64,000 nt of DNA from C-114 sp963719285 (GCA_963719285.1 CAVRBO010000004.1:372001-436000), one strand, 5' to 3'. Shown: positions 44,990 to 54,751, counted from the stretch's first letter. Notes: a model not told the origin generated them from the sequence alone. Numbers and translations: made by a program.

Positions 44990-47900
44990 TCAGGGCGCCT
45001 GGACCGTGGTCCCCGTCGACCCGGATCCGGTGACCGCGGAGCGACGGTCCGGCGCCGGGCCACGGGCGAGGGCGGCATCGAGGCGCTCGATGAACGGCGC
45101 GGCCCGCAGCCGGACGAGGATCCCGCGGGCCGCTTCCCCGGCGGCGCGGACCTCGGGGTCGGCCGGGTCGAGGAGCGTCGCCATGTCGATCGCGCACAGC
45201 GCTTCGTCCCAGACCAGGCCCAGGTCGCGCCACGTGCCGAGCACCTGGCGATAGCCGGCCAGCGCCTCCGAGGTGCGGCCCTCGAGCGCGGCGATCCCCG
45301 CCCGCAAGGTCGCTCGATCGGCATCGATCGCTCGACCTCGGCGCGGCGATTCCACGGCGCGCGCCAGATCTTCTCGAGCCCGGGCGGCCTCGCCAGCCAG
45401 CAGGTCGCAGCGGGTGGCGAAGAGTGCTGACTCCTCGCTACCTGGCGGGAAGGACTCCGCGTGGCGAAAGAAGCCCTGGCGGGCGGCATCGAAGCGGCCG
45501 TCGATGAACGCGAGCGTGCCCTCGGTCCAGGCCAGTGTCGCGGGCTTGACCAGGTCGCCCTCCGCGACCGGCAGCGCCCGCGCCTCGGCCTCGAGTCGAT
45601 CCGTCGATTCGCCACGCGATGCCAGGATCGTCACCGCATCCGAGATCATCACGAAGCGGATCACCGGATCGACCTCGTCGCTGAGCATCGGCTCGATCTC
45701 GGCCATCGCCCAGTCCCATTCGCCGGCGCGCGTCGCGGCCGTGACCGCGTTGTCCATGATCTGGAACGAGCGTGTGCCCGTCCGTCGAGCGAGCGCGATC
45801 CCTTCCCGGGCGGCAGCCAGGGCGGCGCGGGGATCCTCGTCGGCCAGGAACGACGCGAGATTGTTCAGTGCGCGTCCCACGGTGGTCTGCAGCCCGTGAG
45901 CCGCGGCGAGCTTCTGGCCGGCCTCGATGGCGCCCATGCCCTCGTACCGCCGGCCGCTGCCCGCGAGGGCCGACCCACGGGTGATGAGCGTGTCCGCCAC
46001 GATGTCGATGAGGTTCGACCGCTCGGCCACGTCGAGCACCCCATCGGCCACGCTGATCGCTCTGGCGTTCTCGTCGGTGAGGAACAGGGCCCGGGCGAGC
46101 TGGCCGTTCAGCGCCGCCACGCCCGGATCGTCGGTCAGGTCGGCGAATTGTTCGGCCGCCGTCGTCAGCAGGGCGAGCGCGTCATCAAAGCGATAGACGA
46201 TGAGCAGGGCGGCCCCGAACAGGGCCGTCGCCCGCGCTTCCCCGGGCCGGTCGTCGATCGACGCGCGCAGCCCGATCGCAGCTCGGAAGTGCGTCGTCGC
46301 GACTTCGACCTCCGAGACGGCCGTGGCCGACTCGCCAGCTCGCTCGTGGAGCGCCGCCTGGTCGGCCGGGTCGGAGGCCACGGTGAGCGCCTGCTCGCAG
46401 AACCGGAGCGCCTGCTCGTGCGCGCCGAGCGAGACCGCCCGTTCGGCGGCCGCCCGGAGCGCGATGCGGGCCTGCCCGGCGAGCGCGTTCCGCTCGGGGC
46501 CTTCCGCGCTGTTCGCGTAGGCGGCGAGGTACTGGCTGGCCAGGGCGCCGGCGAGCTCGTCGGAGCCGAGTCCCTCGAAATGGCGGGCCGCCGCGAGGTG
46601 CCGGGTCTTGCGATCGGCTCGGGCCATCATGTTGTAGGCGACCTCGCGGATGAGCGCCTGGACGAACCCGTACTGGCCGCGTTCCGGCGAGCGTGGATCA
46701 ACGTCCGCGCGCAGGAACTCCCGTTGGGCCAGGGAGCGCAGCCGGCTCTCGAGGTCGGCCACCGGGACGCCCGATACCACACCCAGGCCCGCGATCGTGA
46801 ACGACTGACCGAGCACGGCCGCGTCCTGGAGGATGGCCCGGTCGGCGGGCTCGAGCGCGTCGAGCCGGCTGGCGATGAGGGCGGTCAGGGTCTCCGGAAC
46901 GGCAAGGTCGCCCAGGTCACCGGCCGGCCGGTACGCATCGCCGTCGAGGACGAGCCGCCCCTCGGCCAGGAGCATCCGGACCGTCTCGACCGCATACAGG
47001 GGGATCCCGTCGGCGCGGTCGACGATCGCCCGGACCGCCGCCTCGGGCAGGCCGGCGACCAGGCCGGCCAGCAACTCGCGCATGGCTGCCGGAGCCAGCG
47101 GCTCGAGGTAGAGCGAGGTGAAGTTGCGCTTGCCGGCGCCCCATTCCGGCCGCTTCTCCAGGAGTTCCGGACGGCTGAGCGTCACCACGTAGATCGGGAC
47201 GTGGCGACTCCACTCCATCAGGTGGTCGACGAAGTTGATGAGGCCCGGGTCGGCGAAGTGGAAGTCCTCGAAGACGAGCACGACCGGGGCCGTGGCGGCG
47301 AGCCGCTCGAAGAACGTCCGCCACGCCCCGAACAGCTGGTCCGAGCCGATCCCCGTCTCGATCCCGAGCAACGACAGGAGCGCCGGCTCGATCCAGCGCC
47401 GGTCGTCCGGATCGGGCACGTGCTCGGCGAGCATGGCGGCCACGCCCGCCCGGGTGGTGGCGGCGTCGTGGGTCTCGAGCAGGCCGGCCCGGCGGCGGAC
47501 CATCTCGCCGAGGGCCCAGAAGCTGATCCCGTCGCCGTACGCCGGATTGCGGCCCTCGTGGAACCAGACCGTCTCCACGAGGCCATCGAGGTACTTCAGG
47601 AACTCCCAGGCGATCCGCGTCTTGCCGATACCGGCCGGGCCGATGACGCTCACGAGGCGAGCCCGCCCCTCGCGGGCCGTGGCATGGAACAGGTCCTTGA
47701 GCAGCCGGAGCTCGTCGTCTCGGCCCACGAACGGCGCTTCGAGGGTCTCGCTCCGGTTGCGCCCACCCACCTCGGCCACGACCCGCAGTGCGCGCCAGGC
47801 CGGGACCGGGGCCGTCTTGCCCTTGAGCGCCTGGTCGCCGGCCTCCTCGAAGGCGATCGCGCGCGAGGCAGCCCGTTGGGTCGCCTCGCCGACGAGGACC

Positions 47901-48520
47901 GTCCCCGGCTGGGCCGCCGCCTGGAGCCGGGCGGCCGTGTTGACGAGGTCGCCCGCCACGAGACCCTGGTTCGTCGCTCCGATCGTCACGGCCGCCTCGC
48001 CGGTGAGGATCCCGGCCCGGGCCTGGATGGTCGGACCCAGCGAACGGACGGCATCCACGAGCTCGAGTCCGGCCCTGACGGCCCGCTCGGCATCGTCTTC
48101 GTGCGCCGACGGTGCGCCCCACACGGCCATGACCGCGTCGCCGATGAACTTCTCCACGGTCCCGCCGTAACGCCCGATCACGTCGGTGGCGATCTCGAAG
48201 TATCGAGACAGGGTCTCACGGACGTCCTCCGCGTCCCGCTCCTCCGCGAAGGGCGTGAATCCGACCAGGTCGGCGAACAGCACCGACACGAGCCGGCGCT
48301 CGGCGACCGGCGAACCGACACGATCCGCCGGGCGAGCTGGGGCGGCCGGAACGGAGGCGGGGGCAGCGGCCGCCAGCGGGCTGGCGCATTCGCCGCAGAA
48401 CTTGGCCGTGGGCGGGTTCAGCGTCCCGCAGTTCGGACAACCCGCGGCCAGGCGCGCGGCACACTCGGTGCAGAACTTGCGCCCAGCGTCGTTATCGGTG
48501 CCGCAGTTCGAACAGATCAC
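44990..48520 (-). CDS. Zinc-ribbon / class III cyclase / AAA / TPR regulator
   Basis: About 1176 aa. Two zinc ribbons (Cys 3, 6, 17, 20 and 28, 31, 42, 45) precede a class III nucleotide cyclase domain with metal Asp 84 (FADLVGF) and Asp 128 (FIGDAV), and Asp 191, Asn 194 and Arg 198 (GDLVNTAAR), so it looks catalytically complete. Then comes an AAA/STAND-type ATPase (Walker A GPAGIGKT, about 294-301; FEDFHFADPG) and a long TPR-like helical C-terminus. It resembles mycobacterial and chloroflexal cyclase-ATPase sensors that couple signal binding to cAMP output. The GTG start at 48520 begins just before the first zinc ribbon. Confidence 0.88.
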   Translation of the reverse strand: MICSNCGTDNDAGRKFCTECAARLAAGCPNCGTLNPPTAKFCGECASPLAAAAPASVPAAPARPADRVGSPVAERRLVSVLFADLVGFTPFAEERDAEDVRETLSRYFEIATDVIGRYGGTVEKFIGDAVMAVWGAPSAHEDDAERAVRAGLELVDAVRSLGPTIQARAGILTGEAAVTIGATNQGLVAGDLVNTAARLQAAAQPGTVLVGEATQRAASRAIAFEEAGDQALKGKTAPVPAWRALRVVAEVGGRNRSETLEAPFVGRDDELRLLKDLFHATAREGRARLVSVIGPAGIGKTRIAWEFLKYLDGLVETVWFHEGRNPAYGDGISFWALGEMVRRRAGLLETHDAATTRAGVAAMLAEHVPDPDDRRWIEPALLSLLGIETGIGSDQLFGAWRTFFERLAATAPVVLVFEDFHFADPGLINFVDHLMEWSRHVPIYVVTLSRPELLEKRPEWGAGKRNFTSLYLEPLAPAAMRELLAGLVAGLPEAAVRAIVDRADGIPLYAVETVRMLLAEGRLVLDGDAYRPAGDLGDLAVPETLTALIASRLDALEPADRAILQDAAVLGQSFTIAGLGVVSGVPVADLESRLRSLAQREFLRADVDPRSPERGQYGFVQALIREVAYNMMARADRKTRHLAAARHFEGLGSDELAGALASQYLAAYANSAEGPERNALAGQARIALRAAAERAVSLGAHEQALRFCEQALTVASDPADQAALHERAGESATAVSEVEVATTHFRAAIGLRASIDDRPGEARATALFGAALLIVYRFDDALALLTTAAEQFADLTDDPGVAALNGQLARALFLTDENARAISVADGVLDVAERSNLIDIVADTLITRGSALAGSGRRYEGMGAIEAGQKLAAAHGLQTTVGRALNNLASFLADEDPRAALAAAREGIALARRTGTRSFQIMDNAVTAATRAGEWDWAMAEIEPMLSDEVDPVIRFVMISDAVTILASRGESTDRLEAEARALPVAEGDLVKPATLAWTEGTLAFIDGRFDAARQGFFRHAESFPPGSEESALFATRCDLLAGEAARAREDLARAVESPRRGRAIDADRATLRAGIAALEGRTSEALAGYRQVLGTWRDLGLVWDEALCAIDMATLLDPADPEVRAAGEAARGILVRLRAAPFIERLDAALARGPAPDRRSAVTGSGSTGTTVQAP

Positions 48521-48635
48521 CCCAGGACCGCTCCCGCTCGACGATAGGGCAAGAGGGTAGCGCACACCCCGGTCGGCGCGGACCGCCCGGACGATGTCGA
48601 CGTCGCCCGGCTGACCGGGCCCCCGCCGTCGCCGG

Positions 48636-50114
48636 TCAGATGGCCTGGGCGAGCGTTGCCGAGAGATGCTCCGCCAGCATGATCGTGATGATGTGGGGGA
48701 AGCCCGACGGAGCCTGGGGCATGATCGAGGCGTCGGCCACGGCGAGGTTCTCCACGCCGTGGACCCGACCGAGTGCATCGACGACCGCGCCGGTCTCGGG
48801 CGCCGGTCCCATCGCGCAGGTGCCGACGACATGGGGGATCGAGTAGGTGTTCTCCACGATCCGGCGACGCCAGCCTGCCGCGTCGCCCGGGTCGGGCGGG
48901 GGCGGCTCCGGGCAGAGCCGCCTGATCTCGGGCAGGTTCGCGACTTCGAGACCCGTTCGGTAGCCTTCGACGAGACGCTCAACGTCGGGCGGTTCGCGGA
49001 GGCCGGGCAGCTCGATCCGCGGCCGCTCCGTCGGATCCGCCGAGCGCAGGCGGACCGACCCACGGGACTCCGGGCGGAGGAGCACGGGATCGAGATAGAA
49101 GGCCGGGTCGTCGGCTTCGGGGTCGGTGATCCAGAACATCAGGTCCGGGGCGTCGGTGCTCGCGGCTTGCGAGCTGTGGAACGTCGCCAGCGAGTGGAGG
49201 CCCGGTCCGGCGGCACCGGCGCCTCGCCAGCCGATCTCGAGATCCACGCCCGGGTGGTCGGCAAGGTTCTCGCCCACCCCCGGAAGGTCGACCCGGACCG
49301 CGATCCCGTGCTCGCGCAGATGGTCCGCCGGCCCGATCCCGGAGCGCATGAGGATCGGCGGGCTGCCGTACGTGCCCGCCGCCAGGATCACCGTGCCGGT
49401 CCGGATCTCGGTCCCGTCGACGAGCCGCACGCCCGTGGCCCGGCCGCCGTCGAGGAGGACCCGGTCGACCGGTGAATCCGGTCGAACGGTGATGTTCGGC
49501 GGCCGGAAATCGGGCGGCAGATAGGCATCGAGCGCGGTGACCCGCCCTCCGGCTCGCGAGCTCATCGGCATCGGCCCCGCGCCCACGGCCCCTGGCTCGT
49601 TGTGGTCCGCCACGGCCGGGAAACCGAGCGCCTCGAAGGCGCGGAGGGTGGTGGCGTGGATCTCCGAGGGCGCGAGCTCGGGATAGCGCGTGATCGGCAT
49701 CGGGCCGTCGCGCCCGTGCCAGGGCCGGTCGCCGTAGTCGGCATCCGCCTCCAGGCGCCGGAACGAAGGCAGGACGTCGTCGAAGCTCCAGCCCGGGTTG
49801 CCGCGCGCGGCCCAGGCGTCGAAGTCGGCGACCCCGCCCCGAACGGCGAAGCGAGTCAGCCACGACGTCCCGCCGAGCAGCCGACCCCGGCGAAGCGTCC
49901 CCGTCGCACCGGAGCGGTCCGGCTCGGACTGGAAGCCCCAGTCCGGTACGGTCGGCAGGCGCCAGCCGTCCCGGAACTCCGCCGGCGTCGCGCTCCTCAG
50001 GTCGGGTCCCGCTTCGAGCAGGAGGATCGTCCTGTCGCCCGACTCGCCGAGGCGCCGCGCGAGCACGCAGCCGGCAGCGCCTCCGCCCACGATGACCACA
50101 TCGAAGCCGATCAC
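48636..50114 (-). CDS. GMC-family FAD oxidoreductase
   Basis: 492 aa. FAD motif VVIVGGGAAGCVLARRL at the N-terminus, LLEAGPD, the GMC signature around GRLLGGTSWLTRFAVRG, LAAGTYGSPPILMRSGIGP, and the C-terminal catalytic region HVVGTCAMGP with VADASIMPQAPSGFPH. It oxidises an alcohol or sugar-type substrate; no signal peptide is present. GTG 50114 follows GGAGGGA and is preferred to the frame start ten codons upstream. Divergent from the VOC gene. Confidence 0.9.
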   Translation of the reverse strand: MIGFDVVIVGGGAAGCVLARRLGESGDRTILLLEAGPDLRSATPAEFRDGWRLPTVPDWGFQSEPDRSGATGTLRRGRLLGGTSWLTRFAVRGGVADFDAWAARGNPGWSFDDVLPSFRRLEADADYGDRPWHGRDGPMPITRYPELAPSEIHATTLRAFEALGFPAVADHNEPGAVGAGPMPMSSRAGGRVTALDAYLPPDFRPPNITVRPDSPVDRVLLDGGRATGVRLVDGTEIRTGTVILAAGTYGSPPILMRSGIGPADHLREHGIAVRVDLPGVGENLADHPGVDLEIGWRGAGAAGPGLHSLATFHSSQAASTDAPDLMFWITDPEADDPAFYLDPVLLRPESRGSVRLRSADPTERPRIELPGLREPPDVERLVEGYRTGLEVANLPEIRRLCPEPPPPDPGDAAGWRRRIVENTYSIPHVVGTCAMGPAPETGAVVDALGRVHGVENLAVADASIMPQAPSGFPHIITIMLAEHLSATLAQAI

Positions 50115-50201
50115 GGATCCCTCCTCGACGACGGCAGCGCGCACATCATCCGTCTCCGGGGTAGGGTGCGCGTGACTGGCCAGCGATCATGGAGGGCACT
50201 C

Positions 50202-50585
50202 GTGCTCAGCGACTTCCCGGTATTTCCCATCCTGCTGTCGACGGACCTGGACGCGACCCGGGCCTTCTATCGCGACACGCTCGGCCTCGAGGTCGCCCGC
50301 GAGGATCCCGGCGACCGGATCGTCTTCCGCAGCGGCGGCGGGACGCAGATCGCAGTCACCCTCAGCACGGTCGGGACATCGGACACCCAGACCCAGATGG
50401 CGTGGCGCGTCCCCGACATCCACGCGGCGCTGGCCGACCTCCGTGCACGCGGTGTCCGGATCGAGGAGTACACCGCACCCGACCCGCCGACCACCGACGG
50501 GATCGCCGACATGGGCCACTCGTGGGCGGCCTGGTTCGTCGATCCGAGCGGGAACGTCCTCGCGGTCGTCCAACCCAAGGGCTGA
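50202..50585 (+). CDS. VOC-family (glyoxalase-like) protein
   Basis: 127 aa, a single VOC unit: FPILLSTDLDATRAFYRDTLG at the start and SWAAWFVDPSGNVLAVVQPKG at the end. Related to glyoxalase/bleomycin-resistance proteins; ligand unknown. GTG 50202 follows GGAGGG. A DinB protein follows 23 bp later, a common pairing in small detoxification clusters. Confidence 0.88.
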   Translation: MLSDFPVFPILLSTDLDATRAFYRDTLGLEVAREDPGDRIVFRSGGGTQIAVTLSTVGTSDTQTQMAWRVPDIHAALADLRARGVRIEEYTAPDPPTTDGIADMGHSWAAWFVDPSGNVLAVVQPKG

Positions 50586-50608
50586 GCCGGGCTACTCTTG
50601 TGCCAGCG

Positions 50609-51130
50609 ATGACCGACCGGACCGCCGACCCGACCACCGACCCCACGCTCGACCGGCTGCTCCGCCACATGGCCTGGGCCAACGCCGCGCTCATCGCCCG
50701 GCTCGGCGAGCTGCCGGACGAGGCGCTCGGCCTGGCCGCGCCGCGGAATGAATGGACGGTCGCGATGATCCTGGAGCACCTCGTGGGGGCGGCCGGCGGG
50801 TACGCCGCGCGCCTCGAGGGCGTACCGCGTCCCGAGCGCACCGCCGTACCCGCGACGATCGCGGAGCTCGCCGGGTTCGCCACCCGCTGCGCTGCCTTCG
50901 ACGCCCGGCTCCGCGCGCAGGCCGGCGTGCCCGACGGAGCCGTGGAGTACCGGACCGACGAAGGGGTCGTCCGCCGGGCGCGATCGACGATCCTGAGCCA
51001 GGCCATCCACCACGCGACAGAGCACCGGGCGCAGATCGCCGGCGCCCTCTCGACGAACGGGATCGACGCGCTCGACCTCGACGCGCTCGACGTCTGGGCG
51101 TACGGCGAGGCGGAGGGTCTCGGAGCGTAG
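50609..51130 (+). CDS. DinB-family protein
   Basis: 173 aa four-helix protein. The likely metal-binding histidines are in MILEHLVGAAGG and in AIHHATEHRAQIAGAL; the N-terminus LLRHMAWANAALIARL is typical. Members include thiol-dependent transferases and proteins of unknown function. TACTCT ten bases before the ATG may be its own -10. Confidence 0.87.
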   Translation: MTDRTADPTTDPTLDRLLRHMAWANAALIARLGELPDEALGLAAPRNEWTVAMILEHLVGAAGGYAARLEGVPRPERTAVPATIAELAGFATRCAAFDARLRAQAGVPDGAVEYRTDEGVVRRARSTILSQAIHHATEHRAQIAGALSTNGIDALDLDALDVWAYGEAEGLGA

Positions 51131-51216
51131 CGCTCCGAAGCCGGGGCCATCCGAGACGGAGCCTGATCCACAGCGACGGACGGCCTCCGATGGATAGCTG
51201 AGCAGGATCGAAGGCG

Positions 51217-51232
51217 GGCGGCTCGAGCCGCC
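51217..51232. terminator. Palindrome GGCGGCTCGAGCCGCC between convergent genes
   Basis: A perfect 16-bp palindrome in the gap between the DinB gene and the DUF1905 gene; no U-tract. Possible bidirectional stem-loop terminator. Confidence 0.4.
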
Positions 51233-51246
51233 GACCGGTCAGAGCG

Positions 51247-51534
51247 CTAGGAGCGGATGGACAACTCCAGCGTCGCCACGTCGCCCTCGCCGAGCCCCTC
51301 GGCCAGCCGCACGGCGTCCTTGATGGGCACGACGTAGCGGCCGTCCTTCGGCCACAGCGAGGTCTCCCAGACCGTGCGTCCGATCCGGACCGTGACCGGG
51401 ATCATGCCCCAGCCATAGCTTACGAGCGGGGACATCGCCTGCAGCGCGGCACAACCATCGTCCGGCACGGTGATGAAATGGAACGGCGCCGGACCTCGCC
51501 AGGTCCAGATCTCGCCGGCGAACTCGAGGCGCAT
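51247..51534 (-). CDS. DUF1905 domain protein
   Basis: 95 aa. MRLEFAGEIWTWRGPAPFHF at the start, YGWGMIPVTVRIGRTVWETS, and LWPKDGRYVVPIKDAVR match DUF1905, a small beta-barrel domain, here without the YdeI/OmpD-like part it is often joined to. GAGGA precedes the ATG at 51534. Function unknown. Confidence 0.85.
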   Translation of the reverse strand: MRLEFAGEIWTWRGPAPFHFITVPDDGCAALQAMSPLVSYGWGMIPVTVRIGRTVWETSLWPKDGRYVVPIKDAVRLAEGLGEGDVATLELSIRS

Positions 51535-51670
51535 CGCGGGCATCCTCGCAGACGTCGCCGAGCCTCGACAACACCGCTCCGCTGCTCCGTCCGGTGGGTG
51601 GCGGAGGTCGGCTGCGACATCGCCCCTCGTATCATGGGCGACAGTCGAACTCACAGGTCGCCGAGGAACG

Positions 51671-52849
51671 ATGGCTTCCGTCGCTCAACCCACCTGTTTC
51701 CTGATCGCCGACATCTCCGGATACACGGGATACCTGGCCGACGTCGAGCTGGACCACGCCCAGGACATCCTGGCCGACCTCATCGGGACCGTCGTCACGG
51801 CCCTCCGGCCCGACTTCCGGCTGGCCAAGCTGGAGGGCGACGCGGCGTTCATGTTCATGGCCGCCGAACGGGTCGACGGATCGATGCTCCTCGACACGAT
51901 CGAGCGCTGCTATTTCGGATTCCGCCGCCGCCGGCGCGATGTCCGCCAGGCCACATCGTGCGAGTGCAATGCGTGCTCCAGGATCCCCGACCTGGACCTC
52001 AAGTTCGTGGCCCATCACGGGGTCGCCATCTTCCAGAAAGTGGCGGGCCGGCAGGAGCTCCTGGGGTCCGATGTCATCGTCGTCCATCGGCTCCTCAAGA
52101 ACGAGGTCATCGAGACCCTGGGCGTCGACGCGTACGCGCTGCTCAGTCGGGCCTGCCTGGATGCCGCCGGCCTCGACCCAGGGGCTCTGGGCATGCGCAG
52201 GCACGCCGAGACCTACGACCGGATCGGCGAGCTGGAACTGTGGGTCCACGACCTGGACCGGCGCTGGGCCGAGGAAGAACAGCGCGAACGCGTCTTCGTG
52301 TCGCCCGAGGACTCGACCCTGATCGTGTCGATCCCGACGGCGGTTCCGCCCCAGGTCGCCTGGGAGTTCCTCACCAAGCCGGGCCAGCGGATGTCTTGGC
52401 AGCCGTGGGTCACGGAGGTCGACGTGCAGGGCGCCGTCGGGGGCCGGCGGGGTGCGGGATCGGCCAACCACTGCCGCCACGGCAAGGATGCCGTGATCGA
52501 GGAGATCCTCGACTGGCGACCGTACGACTACCTGACCGACCGGACGATCCTCGAGACGCCGAGCGGACCCGTCAAGGTGTTGCACACGATCGAGTTCGAG
52601 CCGACCACCTCGGGTACGACGATCCACCTGCGCTACGGAGCACCGAAGACCCGTCGAGAGAAGGCCCAGATGGAGGTCATCGGGCCCGCCTACGGTGAAG
52701 CGCTCCGGTCCGGCATCCCGAGCCTCATCGTCCAGCTCGACGCCGAACTCGCGAAGCGTCGGGAGGGCCGGCTCGCTGAACCGGAACTCGGCCGACCCCG
52801 GCCGGACGGCCCCCTAGCCGGGATCCGGCCGCTGACCATCGTCGGCTGA
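51671..52849 (+). CDS. DUF2652 cyclase-like domain plus SRPBCC domain
   Basis: 392 aa. Residues 1-200 form a cyclase-homology domain (FLIADISGYTGYL with the metal Asp, AKLEGDAAFMFM), but the Asn/Arg site reads DVIVVHRLLKN, so the Asn is missing and activity is doubtful. A CECNAC cysteine cluster lies near residue 100. The second half is an SRPBCC/START-like lipid or aromatic-binding domain (VAWEFLTKPGQRMSWQPWVT). It may sense a hydrophobic ligand. GAGGA sits just upstream of the ATG. Confidence 0.82.
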   Translation: MASVAQPTCFLIADISGYTGYLADVELDHAQDILADLIGTVVTALRPDFRLAKLEGDAAFMFMAAERVDGSMLLDTIERCYFGFRRRRRDVRQATSCECNACSRIPDLDLKFVAHHGVAIFQKVAGRQELLGSDVIVVHRLLKNEVIETLGVDAYALLSRACLDAAGLDPGALGMRRHAETYDRIGELELWVHDLDRRWAEEEQRERVFVSPEDSTLIVSIPTAVPPQVAWEFLTKPGQRMSWQPWVTEVDVQGAVGGRRGAGSANHCRHGKDAVIEEILDWRPYDYLTDRTILETPSGPVKVLHTIEFEPTTSGTTIHLRYGAPKTRREKAQMEVIGPAYGEALRSGIPSLIVQLDAELAKRREGRLAEPELGRPRPDGPLAGIRPLTIVG

Positions 52850-52876
52850 CGGTCGCCGAACCGCTCGACACCACGA

Positions 52877-52894
52877 AGGAGACCTCGTTCTCCT
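52877..52894. terminator. Stem-loop after the DUF2652 gene
   Basis: AGGAGA-cctcgt-TCTCCT, a perfect 6-bp stem 28 nt after the stop, without a U-tract. Weak terminator candidate. Confidence 0.3.
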
Positions 52895-52943
52895 GCACGG
52901 TGGCCGCCGCCGACGCCTCATCGGTCTTGTCTTCACTCGTGGC

Positions 52944-52971
52944 TTGACGTGGGCGGCGGCGCGTCTATCGT
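52944..52971 (+). promoter_or_regulatory. Sigma70-type promoter
   Basis: TTGACG (52944-52949) and TATCGT (52966-52971) spaced by 16 nt, upstream of the membrane protein at 53014, which has a normal ribosome-binding site. Confidence 0.75.
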
Positions 52972-53013
52972 CGATCCGGCGGTGAGACCTGCCGCCTGAG
53001 CGAGGGAGATGTC

Positions 53014-53475
53014 ATGAGCGTTTCGACGATGGCCCGCCTCGCTGAGGGCGATTCGGCGGAGCCGGATTCGACCCTCCAGAGCGCGATCCGACTGGTCGCG
53101 GCATACATCCCATCCGAGGCGATCGGGATCTACATCGCCGTCCTCGGCCTGCTCAATCCGAGCACGGACGCGACCTCGAACGACGTGCTGGTCGTGCGCC
53201 TCATCTGCTTCGTGATCGGGCTCGTCGTGGCGGTCAGCCTGCCCTTCGCGACCTTCAAGGGCGGCAACCTGACGCGCCGCGAGCAGCGCCGGCGCCAGGT
53301 CATCGTGGCGATCCTCGCCGCCGTCGCCTTCGCCCTCTACGCCGCGACCATGCCGTCGTTCTTCCTCTCAGGAACCATTCTCACCATCGGCGTCTCGCAG
53401 TGGGCAGCGGTCCTGGCCGTCCTCGCCGCGCTCTTCCTCCCGATCGTCGCCCGCCGGGCCGGGGTGCGCCGCTAG
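53014..53475 (+). CDS. Small membrane protein, four helices
   Basis: 153 aa. After about 30 polar residues there are four hydrophobic segments (around 30-48, 65-85, 98-115 and 120-145). No family recognised; no motif suggests transport or catalysis. GAGGGAG upstream and the promoter at 52944-52971 support it as a real, separately transcribed gene. Confidence 0.78.
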   Translation: MSVSTMARLAEGDSAEPDSTLQSAIRLVAAYIPSEAIGIYIAVLGLLNPSTDATSNDVLVVRLICFVIGLVVAVSLPFATFKGGNLTRREQRRRQVIVAILAAVAFALYAATMPSFFLSGTILTIGVSQWAAVLAVLAALFLPIVARRAGVRR

Positions 53476-53538
53476 TCACGGGCTTCGTCGTCCGGCCCCG
53501 CCACGGCCCGGGACTGGGTCAATGGCCGTCCATGAGGC

Positions 53539-54738
53539 TCAACCGGCCCGCGCCGCGGCGTAGAGGCGCACCGTGCCACCCACGCCCTTGAGCTCGACCG
53601 GGCCGATCTCCCGGAACGTCATCTCCACTCCGCCCGAGGCGTCCACGACGTCCTGGCTGACGAGCACCTCGCCTGGTCGGGCGTAGTCGGCGATCCGCGA
53701 GGCGAGGTTGACCGTCTGCCCGTAGTAATCGCCCTCCTGGAAGATCACCGGCCCGGCGTGGAGCCCGACATGCGCCGGCGGCAGGCCTGCCTGGGCCAGG
53801 CCCTCGACCATCTCCACGGCCGCGACCACTCCAGGGCCGGGGTTCGGGAAGTGGAACATCACCCCATCGCCCAGCCACTTCACCGGCCTGCCGCCGTGAG
53901 CGACCGATGTCCGCTGCACGATCCGGCCAAGCTGTTCGGCGAGCTCGGCTGCGGCCGCGTCCCCTCGCTCCTGGGTGAGGCGCGTGTAGCCGGTGATGTC
54001 GAGGAAGCACATCGCCGGCGGGTGTTCGAGTCGACTGTGCAGGCCGGCCCGGGCGAGGGTGTCCTCGAGGCCGCCGATGATGTTGGTCGTCCATGCCTTC
54101 GTCTGCTGGAGACGGTACATCTCGATGACGGCCCGCTCCGAAAGGTCGTTGATCCGAGTGGTGAAGTCCGCCCCCGCCACGACGTCCGCCCGCTCTCCCG
54201 CCTCCACCGCCGGCAGCATCACCTCGGAATTCCACCAGGCGGACTCCGACTCGGCCAGGCGGCGAAGGCTGTCGCCCGTGGCCCGCAGCAATCGCTGGAT
54301 GGCGATCGGATCGAAGCCGGCCCGGACCTGGAACTGGATGAACTCGGCGTACGGCAGTTCGCCGTATCGGACGCGATCTTCGGGGAGCGGCGGTTTCGAG
54401 CCGGTCGCTTCGCGGATGAGCATGAGCAGGTCGACCGGTACGGCGGTCCGTTCGCTCAGCTCGGCGAAGGAAACGTCCCCGAGGGCCGAGAAGCGTTCAT
54501 AGGACGGTTCGTCGAGGAAGTCGAGCGAGACGTCACCATCGCGCATCGCGGCTCCCAGCCCATCCAACGGGATGCCGGCCGTCACGAGGTTGTCGACAAG
54601 CCCGGCGCGGCGCACGTCGCCGGGGGTGAATCGTCCTTCGGCGTCGGGCGTGAGGATCCCCAGCGCGACCAGCCGGCTCAGCTCCGCGGCGCTGAGTCCT
54701 GCCCGCTCGGCCGCCGCTGCGAGCTCGTACCGTTCCAC
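53539..54738 (-). CDS. Class III nucleotidyl cyclase with MerR-like N-terminus
   Basis: 399 aa. The first about 60 residues look like a MerR-type helix-turn-helix (ERAGLSAAELSRLVALGIL, RFTPGDVRRAGLVDNL). A helical middle region follows, then a cyclase domain with metal Asp in CFLDITGYTRL and KWLGDGVMF, and catalytic Asn/Arg in VNLASRIADYA, so it should be active. HTH plus cyclase suggests a regulator whose sensing head is adapted from a transcription factor. GTG 54738 lies 7 nt after TACAGT; the frame extends further upstream but without a ribosome-binding site. Confidence 0.85.
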   Translation of the reverse strand: MERYELAAAAERAGLSAAELSRLVALGILTPDAEGRFTPGDVRRAGLVDNLVTAGIPLDGLGAAMRDGDVSLDFLDEPSYERFSALGDVSFAELSERTAVPVDLLMLIREATGSKPPLPEDRVRYGELPYAEFIQFQVRAGFDPIAIQRLLRATGDSLRRLAESESAWWNSEVMLPAVEAGERADVVAGADFTTRINDLSERAVIEMYRLQQTKAWTTNIIGGLEDTLARAGLHSRLEHPPAMCFLDITGYTRLTQERGDAAAAELAEQLGRIVQRTSVAHGGRPVKWLGDGVMFHFPNPGPGVVAAVEMVEGLAQAGLPPAHVGLHAGPVIFQEGDYYGQTVNLASRIADYARPGEVLVSQDVVDASGGVEMTFREIGPVELKGVGGTVRLYAAARAG

Positions 54739-54745
54739 GAGACCA

Positions 54746-54751
54746 ACTGTA
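54746..54751 (-). promoter_or_regulatory. -10 box TACAGT of a leaderless gene
   Basis: Minus-strand TACAGT, seven bases, then GTG at 54738. Confidence 0.5.

Noticed and set aside
45461..48547. Very long plus-strand open frame opposite the cyclase-ATPase gene
   Set aside because: High-GC antisense artefact; no domain is recognisable, whereas the minus strand shows full cyclase, ATPase and TPR motifs.
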